Assembly: GCF_027594745.1 (NCBI RefSeq)
Contig: NZ_CP110854.1
Span: 1,054,001 to 1,118,000 of the forward strand
Length of the DNA stretch: 64,000 nt
From: Saprospira grandis
GTDB taxonomy: Bacteria; Bacteroidota; Bacteroidia; Chitinophagales; Saprospiraceae
Direction of reading: 5' to 3'
Position 1 is the stretch's first letter; each line of letters begins with the position of its first letter. The notes under the pieces are model-generated. The model was not told the DNA's origin. It worked only from the letters and a program-made list of their open reading frames with translations, and searched no databases. The translations under genes and the position numbers were made by a program. This document shows, piece after piece, positions 24,524 through 33,870 of this stretch.

Positions 24524-24981
24524 GCAACGCAATTATAAACTCCTTTACCGAAGTGAATCTCGAAGCGATCAATATTGATTTTCATGATCCCCAATTAGAT
24601 AGTAAGGCAATTCTGGTCGAACTAGGATTTACCCCTACTGTTAAGACGGCTACAACGGTAGAGCTTTTTATTCATATTCGATATTATATCGTCGAGGATG
24701 AAAAAAATATTAGTATCCTCCATGCCGATTTTATCAGTGACCTCCTCTTCAATAATGAGCAACTTGATTTCCAAAAGGAGGCCTTTGTCGCCAAAGAAGA
24801 TTTTGCCCCAGCTCTTCAACGAATTATTGAATTGACTAAAGGCTATTTAATGGCAAAAAACCCCTCTAAAGTACTCAATAATAGCTACCTGAAATATATT
24901 GATGGGAATGAGCTCATCCAAGATTCAGACTTTTTTATTCCCCATAAAAAACTAATTCAACTACAAAAAGACGTTGATTAA
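24520..24981 (+). CDS. SecB-like chaperone candidate
   Basis: 153 residues. The sequence alternates short strands with polar loops (VNLEAINIDFHDP, VELFIHIRYYIV, ISILHADFISDLLF) and ends in a long helix with FAPALQRIIELTKGYLMAKNPSKVLNNSYLKYIDGNEL. This parallels the strand-rich body and late helix of SecB (ARECITSMVSRGTFP...F..L). Length is normal for SecB. Its place as third gene after toxin and HTH, with an ATGA overlap, matches toxin-antitoxin-chaperone modules, in which a dedicated SecB-like protein protects the antitoxin. The SecB assignment is by pattern only and needs a profile search. Confidence 0.55.
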   Translation: MSNAIINSFTEVNLEAINIDFHDPQLDSKAILVELGFTPTVKTATTVELFIHIRYYIVEDEKNISILHADFISDLLFNNEQLDFQKEAFVAKEDFAPALQRIIELTKGYLMAKNPSKVLNNSYLKYIDGNELIQDSDFFIPHKKLIQLQKDVD

Positions 24982-24990
24982 CGCTCCCCA

Positions 24991-25014
24991 AAGCGGCCGA
25001 AGGCCGCTTTTTTT
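24991..25014. terminator. Bidirectional terminator
   Basis: An 8-bp stem AAGCGGCC (24991-24998) with its complement (25002-25009), a GAA loop and a T run to 25014. It separates the toxin-antitoxin-chaperone unit from the convergent lipoprotein gene. Confidence 0.8.
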
Positions 25015-25020
25015 GCCCCC

Positions 25021-26154
25021 CTACTCTAGCTTTTCTAAGCCCCCAAATTCTGCCTGCCCCTGGGCCAACATGGCTTTGCGAGCCGATAATTCTACTTTCT
25101 CCGATTTTTGCAAACAAGAGAAGTCCGCCGCCAAAATAGCTTGGAGCTCCGCCAAAACTTCTTCCCGACTCAACCAGTAGTGCTCCGTCAAAAAGATGTC
25201 GTCCAATAGCTTTTGCTTAAAGGGATCTAAGGCTTGATCTAAATTCAAATCGCTCTGATAAAGCGCATCCAGCCGCTCAAAAAGGGCCAAATGCTGCCCC
25301 CGACCCAATAGGCTGTATTCCCGATTTTCTTCCAACAAAGCTATGCTCCAACTCCCCAGAGAATAACCCAAACTATCCAAAGGATAGGCCGCATAAAAAA
25401 GCTCCACCAATTGATCATCTAAGCTGTCTGCCGTCTGCTCGGCCAACTTCCCCCAATATCTATAATCTCGATACAGCTGATATTCGGTTTTTGGGGCTGG
25501 CAAATAGACCAAATAACCGGGCAGTACATGCTGCAACCAAAAGAAATTGGCCAAACTATCTGCCGAACTTAAGGCCAAGGCCGCATTCACTCGCTCCTCC
25601 AAGGCCAATTCTAGGTTTTCGCCCTTTTTATACAACATCCGAAAAGCGGGTAAACTCTGAATCTCTGCCGCTTCTCGCTGATATTGCTTGACCTCCGCAG
25701 CCAACTCATCGCCAAAAAAGAAGTATAAACGCCGATCTAACCAAAGCCGCTGCAAATCCTCCGAGGGCAGGCTGTCAAAGCTCAAACTCCCCCCAAATAA
25801 CCAGCCCTTATAGCCATCCGCCGCCTCTACTTCTAGCCAGGGCTCCCTATGGTCCACCCCCTCCAAACGGATCAAACTTTCGGCCTTGCTCATCCGCCCC
25901 AAATACCGAAAACTACTGCCTTTGTGGTAGCTCCGCAAACTTTTTGCCCCCCAATCTGGCGCCGCTTTCAACTCCCCTTCCCGGCTGCTTAGGCTCAGGC
26001 TGGCTCCTTGCCCATCCGTTGATATATACAGGCTGCTGTCTGCGGTTTTGGGCGCTTTTTCTGGCCCTTCTACCAGCGGTTTTTGGGCTTGCTCTTCGGC
26101 ACAAGAAAATAACAAAAAACAGATAATCAAGGATATAGCAAAATGTATTTTCAT
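25021..26154 (-). CDS. Lipoprotein with a bacterial SH3-like domain
   Basis: 377 residues from ATG 26154. A frame extension to 26289 runs into the repeat and was rejected. The signal KIHFAISLIICFLLFSC ends in a lipobox (Cys near residue 17). Residues about 45-125 look like a bacterial SH3 fold: SLSSREGELKAAPDWGAKSL, then WLEVEAADGYKGWLFGGSLSF, where the K-G-W-x-F-G strand is typical. The remaining 250 residues are acidic and helical, without a domain I recognise. It is probably a periplasmic or outer-membrane-anchored protein of unknown role. Confidence 0.8.
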   Translation of the reverse strand: MKIHFAISLIICFLLFSCAEEQAQKPLVEGPEKAPKTADSSLYISTDGQGASLSLSSREGELKAAPDWGAKSLRSYHKGSSFRYLGRMSKAESLIRLEGVDHREPWLEVEAADGYKGWLFGGSLSFDSLPSEDLQRLWLDRRLYFFFGDELAAEVKQYQREAAEIQSLPAFRMLYKKGENLELALEERVNAALALSSADSLANFFWLQHVLPGYLVYLPAPKTEYQLYRDYRYWGKLAEQTADSLDDQLVELFYAAYPLDSLGYSLGSWSIALLEENREYSLLGRGQHLALFERLDALYQSDLNLDQALDPFKQKLLDDIFLTEHYWLSREEVLAELQAILAADFSCLQKSEKVELSARKAMLAQGQAEFGGLEKLE

Positions 26155-26168
26155 CTTTTTTTTATTTT

Positions 26169-26298
26169 GGGGCTGCCCCGCCCTGCGGGCGGGTCGGGCT
26201 GTTTCGCAGCTCGCTATTCGCTCGGCCCTGCGCAAAATTTCGCTGCGCTCATTTTGCTGGGTCTGCGGCTTCGCCGCCCTGCTGTCCATCCCTCAGCC
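26169..26298 (-). repeat. Cloverleaf-like interspersed element, copy 7
   Basis: Reverse orientation. The outer stem is GGCTG (26171-26175) with CAGCC (26294-26298). It has the alternative core CAGCTCGCTATTCGCTCGG instead of CTCGCAGGTCTGCTCGG, and the variable hairpin GCAAAAT...ATTTTGC. It is one of two copies that point away from each other within a 361-bp gap. Confidence 0.85.
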
Positions 26299-26387
26299 GA
26301 GGGCCAGCCGCCAAGCGCTTTAGCCTAAATTTTTCATCAAAGAATGGCCAAACAATTAATTAGATCATTGCGAAGCAATACCATTTT

Positions 26388-26507
26388 GGCCTAGCGATGC
26401 GAAAGGGGGCGGCGAAGCCGCAGACCAAGGCCGTCAGGCCGCAGGGCCAAGCAGACCTGCGAGCCCTGAAGCGTAGCGCCGCAAGGCGAAGCCGAAGCGG
26501 AGGCCCC
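26388..26507 (+). repeat. Cloverleaf-like interspersed element, copy 8
   Basis: Forward orientation. The outer stem is GGCCT (26388) with AGGCC (26501). Hairpins are GCGGC-GAA-GCCGC and GGCC-GTCA-GGCC. Between copies 7 and 8 lies the short hairpin ATTGCGAAGCAAT (26367-26379), part of the second repeat module. Confidence 0.85.
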
Positions 26508-26515
26508 AAAACATC

Positions 26516-29224
26516 CTAATCCTCCTGAGAAGAAGACAACAAACTGCTTTGCGCTTGTCGCTCTTGGCCAAAAGTCAGAATCTGCCGAATAAAATCGAAG
26601 GGCTGATACCCATTGATGGCCGTTTGGTGGAAGATGCAGGTGGCAGGCGTCATGCCGGGCAAAGAATTGACCTCAATGACCAGGGTTTCGGCTCGACCAT
26701 CGGCATAAATGCGGACAAAAGCATCGATTCGGGCATAGCCCGTAACCCCCAAAATGCGGGCCGCCTGCTCTAAATCGGCCTTAATTTGGGCCGCCAAGGG
26801 CGCATATTCAAGTTCGCCAACAGCCAGACGGGCAGGGGTGATATTTTGTCCCTCTCCTGCCAAAAACTTCTCTTCCAGCGATAAAATCTCGCCAGAAGCC
26901 AAAGTTTCAGAAGGCTCAAAAACCTCATAGCGGATGCTTCCATCGGCCTCATGATGGCAAAGTAGGCCCACCGTCACCTCCAGAAAATGCAAGGCATCTT
27001 TTTGCTCCACCAACTGCTCCAAAAGGGCATATTGCTTTTTGGGAAACTCCTCTTTGGGCAAAATGGCTAGGCGCTCTTGGGCAATTTTTGGCAAAATATC
27101 CTCTTCACGGAAAAGGGCCGCCAAAAAGGCCTCCAATTCCGCCTCATTTTTGATCTTTTTCACGGCAGAGCTACAGCCATCATCTACTGGCTTGGCAATC
27201 AGGGGCCAGCCTAGTTTTTCGCCTGCTTGCTGCAGACTTTGTTCAGGCTGGGCCAAATAATCGCTTTTGCTCAAAAGGATTTGCTCGGTCACGGGCAGGC
27301 CAGCAGCTTTCAGCTTTTGGAGACTCTGATACTTATCAATCGTCAAAGCGGCAGAATCGGCCTCCGAACCATTAAAGGCGATGCCTCTCTTGGCCAACTC
27401 TCTTTGGAGCGCGCCATCCTCTCCGGGGCGGCCATGCAAAGCGATAAAGGCCAAGCGGGTCTCCTCGCTTAGTTCATCAAAAGAAAGCGGGCGGGGATCT
27501 AGGCGGCTGCTTCGGCCAGAAAACTGATTAGCAATATGAGCCGTTTCTTGGCGAATCTTTTGGATAATAGGATGTACCTTATAATTTAATAATTTATCGC
27601 GAATATCGTCGGCATTATCCTTTAGCAAAAGGTTGATGGGTAGCTCATAGAGCTGTTGGTCCTCGGCCTTACCCGTCAGGAAAACGGGAAAAGGCAGATA
27701 ATCAGCAGAGCTGGCCAACTTCTCATAAATATTGCGGCCACTTTCTACCGAAATATGGCGTTCGGAAGAATAACCGCCCAGAATAACCGCCACCTTTTGG
27801 AGTTCGGCAACCTCTCCTTCTAGGCGTTGCATCTCGCTTTCCAATCGGGCCAATAATTGGCCGTAATTATTGGGGCGCAAGCATTTTCGGCTGCGGGCCA
27901 AAAGCGAGCGATGAATAATAAAACTGAGAAAATGCGAGGGATTAAGGCCAATTTCGGCCGCTTGATGGAAAAAGAAAGAAGAAGGCAGCATGCCCGAAGT
28001 CGTATTCGGGTCATTGAGAATAATGCGGCCATCGGCTTGAATAAAGCCATCAATTCGGGCATAAACATCAAACTCCAAAAAGCGAAACAGCCGTTCGCAC
28101 TCTTGGCGGATCGCTTGGATTTGGGCCTCAGGCAAATCAATAGGCGTCAGTTTGCGAGAGAGTCCAGCCAAATACTTAGACCGATAATCAAAAAGCTCTT
28201 TACCCTTAATAATTTCTGTGGGGGGCAAAGCAATGGCTTGGCCATCCTCATCTTGAATCACGACACAGGAAAACTCTCGGCCCTCAATAAAGCCCTCTAA
28301 CAAAACGCTTTCCTCTCGGTATTGGCTTTGGAGTCGGAGCTTGGGGCTATGTCCCTGCCCCAATTCCTTATCGAGTAGGGCCAATAATTGCTCGGGATGA
28401 TAGAGCAACTGTTTATCTTTTTTGGGGCCTTCCACCTCTAGCGGAAAGCCGAGACCAGATCGAATATCGAGCAATTTCCGCATCCATTGAATCTGCTCCT
28501 CTCGGCTCATTTGCTGCCAGTCCTCAGCGCTAATTTCCAGGCCAAAAAAGGCATTTTCTAGGGCATCGAGAAGGTCTTCAGCCTGCTCGACAATACGCAC
28601 ACCGATAGAAGAACCTTGATTGGAAGGGCGGACCACCAGCGGGAACCCCATCTCTTTTTTGAGCTGCTCCAGATTGGGCAATTCGCCGCTCCAGTCTTTG
28701 GCCCAAATTTGTTGGATGGGAGGACTTTCAAAGCCGCCTGCCTGCATCATTTTCTTCTGGAAACTTTTGTCCATACCCAGGCTACTCGCTCGGATGCCAG
28801 AGCCACTATAGGGAATCCCCAAAGCTTCTAACATCCCTTGAAGTTGGCCATCTTCGCCCCATTCGCCATGCAGGCTCAGAAAAGCAAAATCGATCAATTC
28901 GGGCAATTCGCTAAAGCTAATTGGGCGGCCAATTTGGGCCAGCAACTCCTTAGACGCCTGCTTAGAAAGGCCTAGACTTTCCACATAAATCTGAAACTGA
29001 TGCGGGCTAGGCGGCAAAGCCTCTACAGGGGGGTAAAAATCTCGGATACTTCCCTTGTAGAGATATTCCCAATCGAGCAGGCAGAGTTGGCCAAAACTAT
29101 CCACAAAAATAGGGATGGGCCGAAAAAGTTGTTTATTTAAATTATCGTAGACGGTCCGGCCACCGGCAAAGGCGATTTCGCGTTCTCGAGAGGGGCCAGC
29201 CAGAAATATTCCAATGTTCAACAT
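26516..29224 (-). CDS. Tandem-fused D-alanine--D-alanine ligase
   Basis: 902 residues, more than twice the usual 300-360 of Ddl. It carries two ATP-grasp ligase copies. Copy 1 (about 1-450) has SREREIAF, FLSLHGEWGEDGQLQGMLE, VVRPSNQGSSIGV, an omega-loop Y in FDYRSKYLAGLSRKLTP, and YARIDGF. Its final metal-binding strand reads NDPNTTSGM, with Asp where Ddl normally has Glu. Copy 2 (about 480-885) has GGYSSERHISVESG, FIALHGRPGEDGALQ, AKPVDDGCSSAV, YARIDAF and a canonical IEVNSLPGMT, but no omega-loop Tyr (EEKFLAGEGQNITP). Ddl makes the D-Ala-D-Ala dipeptide of peptidoglycan. Either copy may be active. No separate ddl is in the window. Confidence 0.88.
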   Translation of the reverse strand: MLNIGIFLAGPSREREIAFAGGRTVYDNLNKQLFRPIPIFVDSFGQLCLLDWEYLYKGSIRDFYPPVEALPPSPHQFQIYVESLGLSKQASKELLAQIGRPISFSELPELIDFAFLSLHGEWGEDGQLQGMLEALGIPYSGSGIRASSLGMDKSFQKKMMQAGGFESPPIQQIWAKDWSGELPNLEQLKKEMGFPLVVRPSNQGSSIGVRIVEQAEDLLDALENAFFGLEISAEDWQQMSREEQIQWMRKLLDIRSGLGFPLEVEGPKKDKQLLYHPEQLLALLDKELGQGHSPKLRLQSQYREESVLLEGFIEGREFSCVVIQDEDGQAIALPPTEIIKGKELFDYRSKYLAGLSRKLTPIDLPEAQIQAIRQECERLFRFLEFDVYARIDGFIQADGRIILNDPNTTSGMLPSSFFFHQAAEIGLNPSHFLSFIIHRSLLARSRKCLRPNNYGQLLARLESEMQRLEGEVAELQKVAVILGGYSSERHISVESGRNIYEKLASSADYLPFPVFLTGKAEDQQLYELPINLLLKDNADDIRDKLLNYKVHPIIQKIRQETAHIANQFSGRSSRLDPRPLSFDELSEETRLAFIALHGRPGEDGALQRELAKRGIAFNGSEADSAALTIDKYQSLQKLKAAGLPVTEQILLSKSDYLAQPEQSLQQAGEKLGWPLIAKPVDDGCSSAVKKIKNEAELEAFLAALFREEDILPKIAQERLAILPKEEFPKKQYALLEQLVEQKDALHFLEVTVGLLCHHEADGSIRYEVFEPSETLASGEILSLEEKFLAGEGQNITPARLAVGELEYAPLAAQIKADLEQAARILGVTGYARIDAFVRIYADGRAETLVIEVNSLPGMTPATCIFHQTAINGYQPFDFIRQILTFGQERQAQSSLLSSSQED

Positions 29225-29329
29225 AGGTGCAAGGCAGATTTATAATGATGGGCGCAAAGGTAGCAGATTTTTTAGAGAGTTGGGGTTTTAGCGAATAGAG
29301 AGTAAGCACAGGGGAGTATTTCGCCCTAA

Positions 29330-29361
29330 AATAAAAGGCCCCGACAAAATTGTCGAGGCCT
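29330..29361 (-). terminator. Terminator of the Big_2 lipoprotein gene
   Basis: An 11-bp stem with one mismatch (AGGCCtCGACA type, 29336-29346 with 29351-29361) is followed on the minus strand by TTTTATTTTA. Confidence 0.7.
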
Positions 29362-29387
29362 AGAACAAGCAGTTAGTTAGCTCAATA

Positions 29388-30872
29388 TTATTGTACCGTT
29401 ACCGTAATAGTTTGGCTAAAGTTGCCATGACAAACAGTAATATTTGCGGTTCCGCCGCTGAAAGAAGTGGCAGAAATTTCTCCGTTGAAATCAACATCTG
29501 CTACTTGGATATTATCTGAGCAGTAAACGATTGGCGCACCAACAATAGCGGTAGCGCCAGCATCTACTACCTCCGCAGAAATCTGGGCCGTTTGGCCAAA
29601 GCTAAGTGTCACATTAGAAGAACTATTGAGATTGAGGCCTGCCGCATTGGGGTCGGCTGTACCACAATTACAAGAAGAACCTACAGCCACAGAGAGAATA
29701 CTTACGCCAGGAAACACCTCAGGATCATTAGCGTCAGCAGCAATCACAAAAGTAGACATACCAGGATTGGCTGAAGATTTTACGGTAGCCAAACCATTGT
29801 TGTCAATAGTAGCTACATCAAAAATGGGAAAGCCAAAAGTAGGAATTTGCCAGCTGACATTAGTAGTTGCTTGGGGGTTGTTAAGCACCAACTCGCCATT
29901 GCTACGCACTACATCATATTTGGTAGCGCTATATTGCTGTGTATTGCCAGCAGCTACAGAAGCATTTAGCGGATCAAGCGTAATTACTTTATTGGGGCTA
30001 ACTTCTAGTTGAGCTTCGCCAACTACACCTTGGGCCATAGCATAGACCTTAGTACTTCCGATAGTTTGGGGGCTGATGTTTCCATTAGCATCAATTGTTG
30101 CAATAGAAGGATCAGCTACCGTCCAGTCAAAAGTGACTGTTTTTTCATTGCCATCCATATCATAAGCCTTGGCGGTATACTGAGCAGTTTCTGTTTTAAG
30201 GATGACTTGGCTAGCGGGACTAACCACCACACGCTGTACAGGCAACTCAATCACAGGAGGAGCCAAGACAGTAACGGGCACCTCTACAACAGGGTTACCG
30301 TCAATGCCCGAAGCCGTAACTGTAATGATACAGTTTCCAGCCCCAACAAAACTCAACTCTCCAGAAGCATTTACCGTAGCTACGGTATTATCGCTAGACT
30401 GATAGCTATAAGTGGGTGAAGAGGTCCCTAGATAAACGGCCTCCATCTGAATATTCGGGAAATCACTATCGACTAAAACAGCTGCAGGAGCCACGGCAAA
30501 AAGTGCGGGTGTTTGTATAGCCAAAGGCGCAGAACTAGTTAAGGTCGTTCCACCAACCGTTACCGAAGCCTGAATAGTGGTTGTTCCAGCTGCAGCCACT
30601 GTAACCGCCCCATTGCTAGCAATAGTGGCTACATCAGTATTTGCACTCGACCAGCTGACATTGCTAGCTGCCGTGCGATTGCCTTCAGTATCTAGCAAAA
30701 CAGCCGTATAAGTTAGGCTGCCATCCATAAGCATGGTCTGAGCACCATTTTCAATTACAAGCATTTGATTGCTAGCATCCTGATTGTCTCCATTGTTGTC
30801 TTCATCCTTCTTACAGGAGGTCAAGGCTAAAAAAAGTAGACTAAAAAGTCCTAAATAATTTAAAATTTTCAT
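29388..30872 (-). CDS. Lipoprotein with tandem bacterial Ig-like (Big_2) domains
   Basis: 494 residues from ATG 30872; the 48-bp upstream extension was rejected. The signal peptide ends in LFLALTSC followed by KKDEDNNGDN, an acidic stretch after the lipid-modified Cys. Several Big_2-type repeats follow, each with a pattern like W-S/T-S-A/V-x-x-x-V/I-A-T-I-x-x-N/D-G plus A-G-T/S-x-T-I. Examples are SWSSANTDVATIASNGAVTV, YSYQSSDNTVATVNASGELS, FDWTVADPSIATIDANGNIS and DVATIDNNGLATV, with a weaker fifth near the C-terminus. The protein is probably a cell-surface adhesive or structural lipoprotein. Confidence 0.85.
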   Translation of the reverse strand: MKILNYLGLFSLLFLALTSCKKDEDNNGDNQDASNQMLVIENGAQTMLMDGSLTYTAVLLDTEGNRTAASNVSWSSANTDVATIASNGAVTVAAAGTTTIQASVTVGGTTLTSSAPLAIQTPALFAVAPAAVLVDSDFPNIQMEAVYLGTSSPTYSYQSSDNTVATVNASGELSFVGAGNCIITVTASGIDGNPVVEVPVTVLAPPVIELPVQRVVVSPASQVILKTETAQYTAKAYDMDGNEKTVTFDWTVADPSIATIDANGNISPQTIGSTKVYAMAQGVVGEAQLEVSPNKVITLDPLNASVAAGNTQQYSATKYDVVRSNGELVLNNPQATTNVSWQIPTFGFPIFDVATIDNNGLATVKSSANPGMSTFVIAADANDPEVFPGVSILSVAVGSSCNCGTADPNAAGLNLNSSSNVTLSFGQTAQISAEVVDAGATAIVGAPIVYCSDNIQVADVDFNGEISATSFSGGTANITVCHGNFSQTITVTVQ

Positions 30873-31066
30873 CTTAAAATGTTGAATGTTAATTAAGTTG
30901 CTTGTTCCAGCCGCTGCCAAAGCCTAAAAACATGCCAAGATGAGATTAAACAAGCATTCAAACAACAAACCAACAATTGCAAAAATTTGAAAATCAATTA
31001 TATATAAAACATGAAAATTAGTTCCTTTTTCAGGAAGATTTCTTTCCTTCTTCTAAGGGTCTATTT

Positions 31067-33526
31067 CTACTTCAGCCCCAATTGCCAGCCCAAACTCAAC
31101 TGAATAGAGCGCCCTTCTGCGGGTAAAATACCTGGACCAGGATAAGCCGAAGCTCTACGGCTGAAATAAGCTTTGTTCAATAGATTATTTACATTTAATC
31201 CCAAGCGCAGGGCTTTGTACTGATAACTAAAACTAGCATCCCAAACGCCATAGGCTGGAATACGGCCCAAAACCGCATTAGCCACCAGTTCCGCATTGCT
31301 GGCATCGCTAAAATGGCTGCCCGTATAAGCATATTGCAGACTAGCTTTGTAGTTTCCTAGGTAAGCCTGTAGACCCAAGCGCCAACTAATGGGCGGCACC
31401 AGCTCCAATAGTTTGCCCTGAGCAAAGGTATTGGCCGTTTTGGTATAGCGGCCATCCAAAATGGAAAAGTTGTTAAAGAACAACAGGCCCTTATCCTCTT
31501 TGATGCTTTTAAATAAGCGCAGAATATCCCATTCTATAAGGCTTTCTAGGCCCAAAACACGAGCATTTCCAATATTAGAGCGATAAGAAATGAGCTGAAT
31601 TAAGTCGGGATTTTCGGGATCGGACCGACTCGTTGAAATATTCCCAATTCGATCTTGATAGGCCAAATAGAACAAAGAAAAATCAAAGCGGAGATGCCGC
31701 CCCCAACGGCCCCGAAAGCCTAAATCGGCATTAAAGCCACTTTCATCCTGCAAATCGGGATCAATGACTTGATTGGGATTGACCAAACGCAAATCATTAA
31801 AGTTGATGGCCCGATAGTTCTGTGAAATATTACTGTAAATTTCTAATTGGTCCTTGGGCCGATAACTCAAGCCAATCCCCAGCAGAAAAACAGAGCGATT
31901 GCGGCCCCGCTGCTCATAAATGGCTTCATTGCGCAAGGTATCGGCCCCCTCCGCGCTAGGCTGTACCAGCAAGTCTTGATAATAACCATCGGCTTGGGTT
32001 TGAATATATTCATAGCGCAAACCTGGCGTAATGCTCCAGCCCTTGCCCAAACTAAAGAAGTTTTCGGCAAAAGCAGCAAAGTTAAAACTAGGAAAATTAT
32101 AGTCTGAATTGAGAATGCCTTTGGCAGGCTCCAAAAAGGTAAAATCGGCTCGGCTGCCTGTGCTATCGGCATTGGCTAGGCCTTGAGCTTGGGTAGTAAA
32201 GCCTTTGTAGAGGCGAAGGCCCCCCAAAAGAACGCCCATTTTTTTGGCCCCAATCTTATAGCGGTGCATGATCCGACTTTCTTGCCCAAAGTTTTGGTAT
32301 TGGCCCTTAATCAGCTGTCTTGGCCCCCCATAATCTACTCGATTGATGGCTTCTAAATTGCCCAAAGATTGACGACCTGCAAAAAGCGCAAACTGCCGAA
32401 AATTAAGCTTGGTATTTTTGGCCAATCGATAATTGATATCTAAAGCCGTAATGGCCCAATCTACCCGAAACCAATTGCGGGGACGCTTAGCTTGTCGGGG
32501 ATTTTGCCGAAACTCTAAATCGGTCAAGCCGCCAGGCTGCTGTGCCAGATAAGACATATAGGTTTGCTCCAAAGACAAGCTTAGCTTTTCGGTCCACTGA
32601 TAATGCAAACCCAAATAGGCCGTATGCTGCTCAAAAGCAGAGTTTGGCCGCCAGCCATCGCCTCTTTTATATTGATGAAAAGCATAATAACGCAGCTTCC
32701 CTTTTTGGCCCTCCAAGCTATTAAAGCTAGCATAAAAGCCAAAAGAACCGCCCGTTTGTTGGCCCCTCCAAAGCAATTTATAATCCTTATTTCCCCGCTT
32801 CATTCTAAAGTTGAGCAAGCCGCCAAACTGCGTTCCATACTGCAAGGAAGCGGCGCCCCGAATCAACTCAATCCCTTCTAGGGCCAAAACAGGAGGCGTA
32901 TAATAAGACTCTGGATAACCCAAAGCATCGGCACTAATATCATAGCCATTTTGGCGAGTGTTGAAGTTGGAACTGCGGTTGGGGCTTAGGCCGCGGCCGC
33001 CAATATTGAGCTGAATCCCCGAATTGTCATTCTCCCAAATGTTTAAGCCTGCAATTTTTGCATAGACCTGCCGGCTGTTATTGGCGGCCAAATTGCCCTG
33101 CAACTTACTCGCCTTGATGATAGAGGACTTTTTGGCGGCCCCGATCAGCATTTTGTCCCAATCTACGGCCCGAAATTGCTGCAAGCCATAATTCCCCTCT
33201 TCGGCCTGCACATAAACCGTGGGGCCCTGCCCGCCCAAAGGCTGCAAAACCACTTGCAAAACCGTATCTATAGGCAGTTGCAGCACTAAAGAGCGGCCCT
33301 GAAACCCCTCTGCATAAACATCCAGTTGATAGGGGCCAGCGGCCAAACTATCAAAGCGAAAAAAGCCCTGGGCATCGCTTTTGCTCAGGGTCGTTTTTTG
33401 GACCAAAAACAGCTCGGCCCCAGCAATGGCTTGGCCCAAACTATCTGTTAATTGGCCCTGAAGAGCCGATTGCGCTCCCGCCAAAACAGGGAGCAAAAAG
33501 AAAAAGAGATAGCCATAAAGTCGCAT
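31067..33526 (-). CDS. TonB-dependent outer-membrane receptor (FecA-like)
   Basis: 819 residues with a signal peptide (RLYGYLFFFLLPVLAGAQS). Residues 22-100 form a carboxypeptidase-regulatory-like domain (LQGQLTDSLGQAIAGAELFLV, AGPYQLDVYAEGFQ). The plug follows, with QVYAKIAGLNIWENDNSGIQ, NIGGRGLSPNRSSNFNTRQNG and ALEGIELIRGAASLQYGTQFGG. The last 550 residues are a 22-strand-type barrel ending in an aromatic-rich strand (RSIQLSLGWQLGLK). Plug sequences resemble ferric-citrate-type receptors, but the ligand cannot be told from sequence. No siderophore gene is adjacent. Confidence 0.92.
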   Translation of the reverse strand: MRLYGYLFFFLLPVLAGAQSALQGQLTDSLGQAIAGAELFLVQKTTLSKSDAQGFFRFDSLAAGPYQLDVYAEGFQGRSLVLQLPIDTVLQVVLQPLGGQGPTVYVQAEEGNYGLQQFRAVDWDKMLIGAAKKSSIIKASKLQGNLAANNSRQVYAKIAGLNIWENDNSGIQLNIGGRGLSPNRSSNFNTRQNGYDISADALGYPESYYTPPVLALEGIELIRGAASLQYGTQFGGLLNFRMKRGNKDYKLLWRGQQTGGSFGFYASFNSLEGQKGKLRYYAFHQYKRGDGWRPNSAFEQHTAYLGLHYQWTEKLSLSLEQTYMSYLAQQPGGLTDLEFRQNPRQAKRPRNWFRVDWAITALDINYRLAKNTKLNFRQFALFAGRQSLGNLEAINRVDYGGPRQLIKGQYQNFGQESRIMHRYKIGAKKMGVLLGGLRLYKGFTTQAQGLANADSTGSRADFTFLEPAKGILNSDYNFPSFNFAAFAENFFSLGKGWSITPGLRYEYIQTQADGYYQDLLVQPSAEGADTLRNEAIYEQRGRNRSVFLLGIGLSYRPKDQLEIYSNISQNYRAINFNDLRLVNPNQVIDPDLQDESGFNADLGFRGRWGRHLRFDFSLFYLAYQDRIGNISTSRSDPENPDLIQLISYRSNIGNARVLGLESLIEWDILRLFKSIKEDKGLLFFNNFSILDGRYTKTANTFAQGKLLELVPPISWRLGLQAYLGNYKASLQYAYTGSHFSDASNAELVANAVLGRIPAYGVWDASFSYQYKALRLGLNVNNLLNKAYFSRRASAYPGPGILPAEGRSIQLSLGWQLGLK

Positions 33527-33596
33527 AAACTCCTTTTGTTTTAAATTAAACGTACTGAAGTAATAAATAGAAGTCTGCCTAGGATGTTGATTTTTT

Positions 33597-33726
33597 GGGG
33601 CTGCCCCTGCGGCCTACGGCCTTGGGTCGGGCTGTGTCGCAGCTCGCTATTCGCTCGGCCCTGCGCTTTTTCACTACGTTCAAAAGCTGGGTCTGGCCTT
33701 CGGCCACTGCTGTCCATCCCTCAGCC
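33597..33726 (-). repeat. Cloverleaf-like interspersed element, copy 9
   Basis: Reverse orientation. The outer stem is GGCTG (33599) with CAGCC (33722). It has the alternative core CAGCTCGCTATTCGCTCGG and the variable hairpin CTTTT...AAAAG. It is followed at 33760-33825 by second-module hairpins (AGGTTTAAACCT, ATTGCTCCGCAAT, AGGGCTAAAGCCCT). Confidence 0.85.
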
Positions 33727-33870
33727 TGCGGGCCTTCGGCCCTTTTTGGCTGCAGGTTTAAACCTACAGCCACAATGGTATTGCTCCGCAATGCTAGATG
33801 AATGAGGGCTAAAGCCCTCTTAAAATTAAGGGCCGAAGAAAATGGCCAAAAGAGAAAAAGACCGTTGAGC

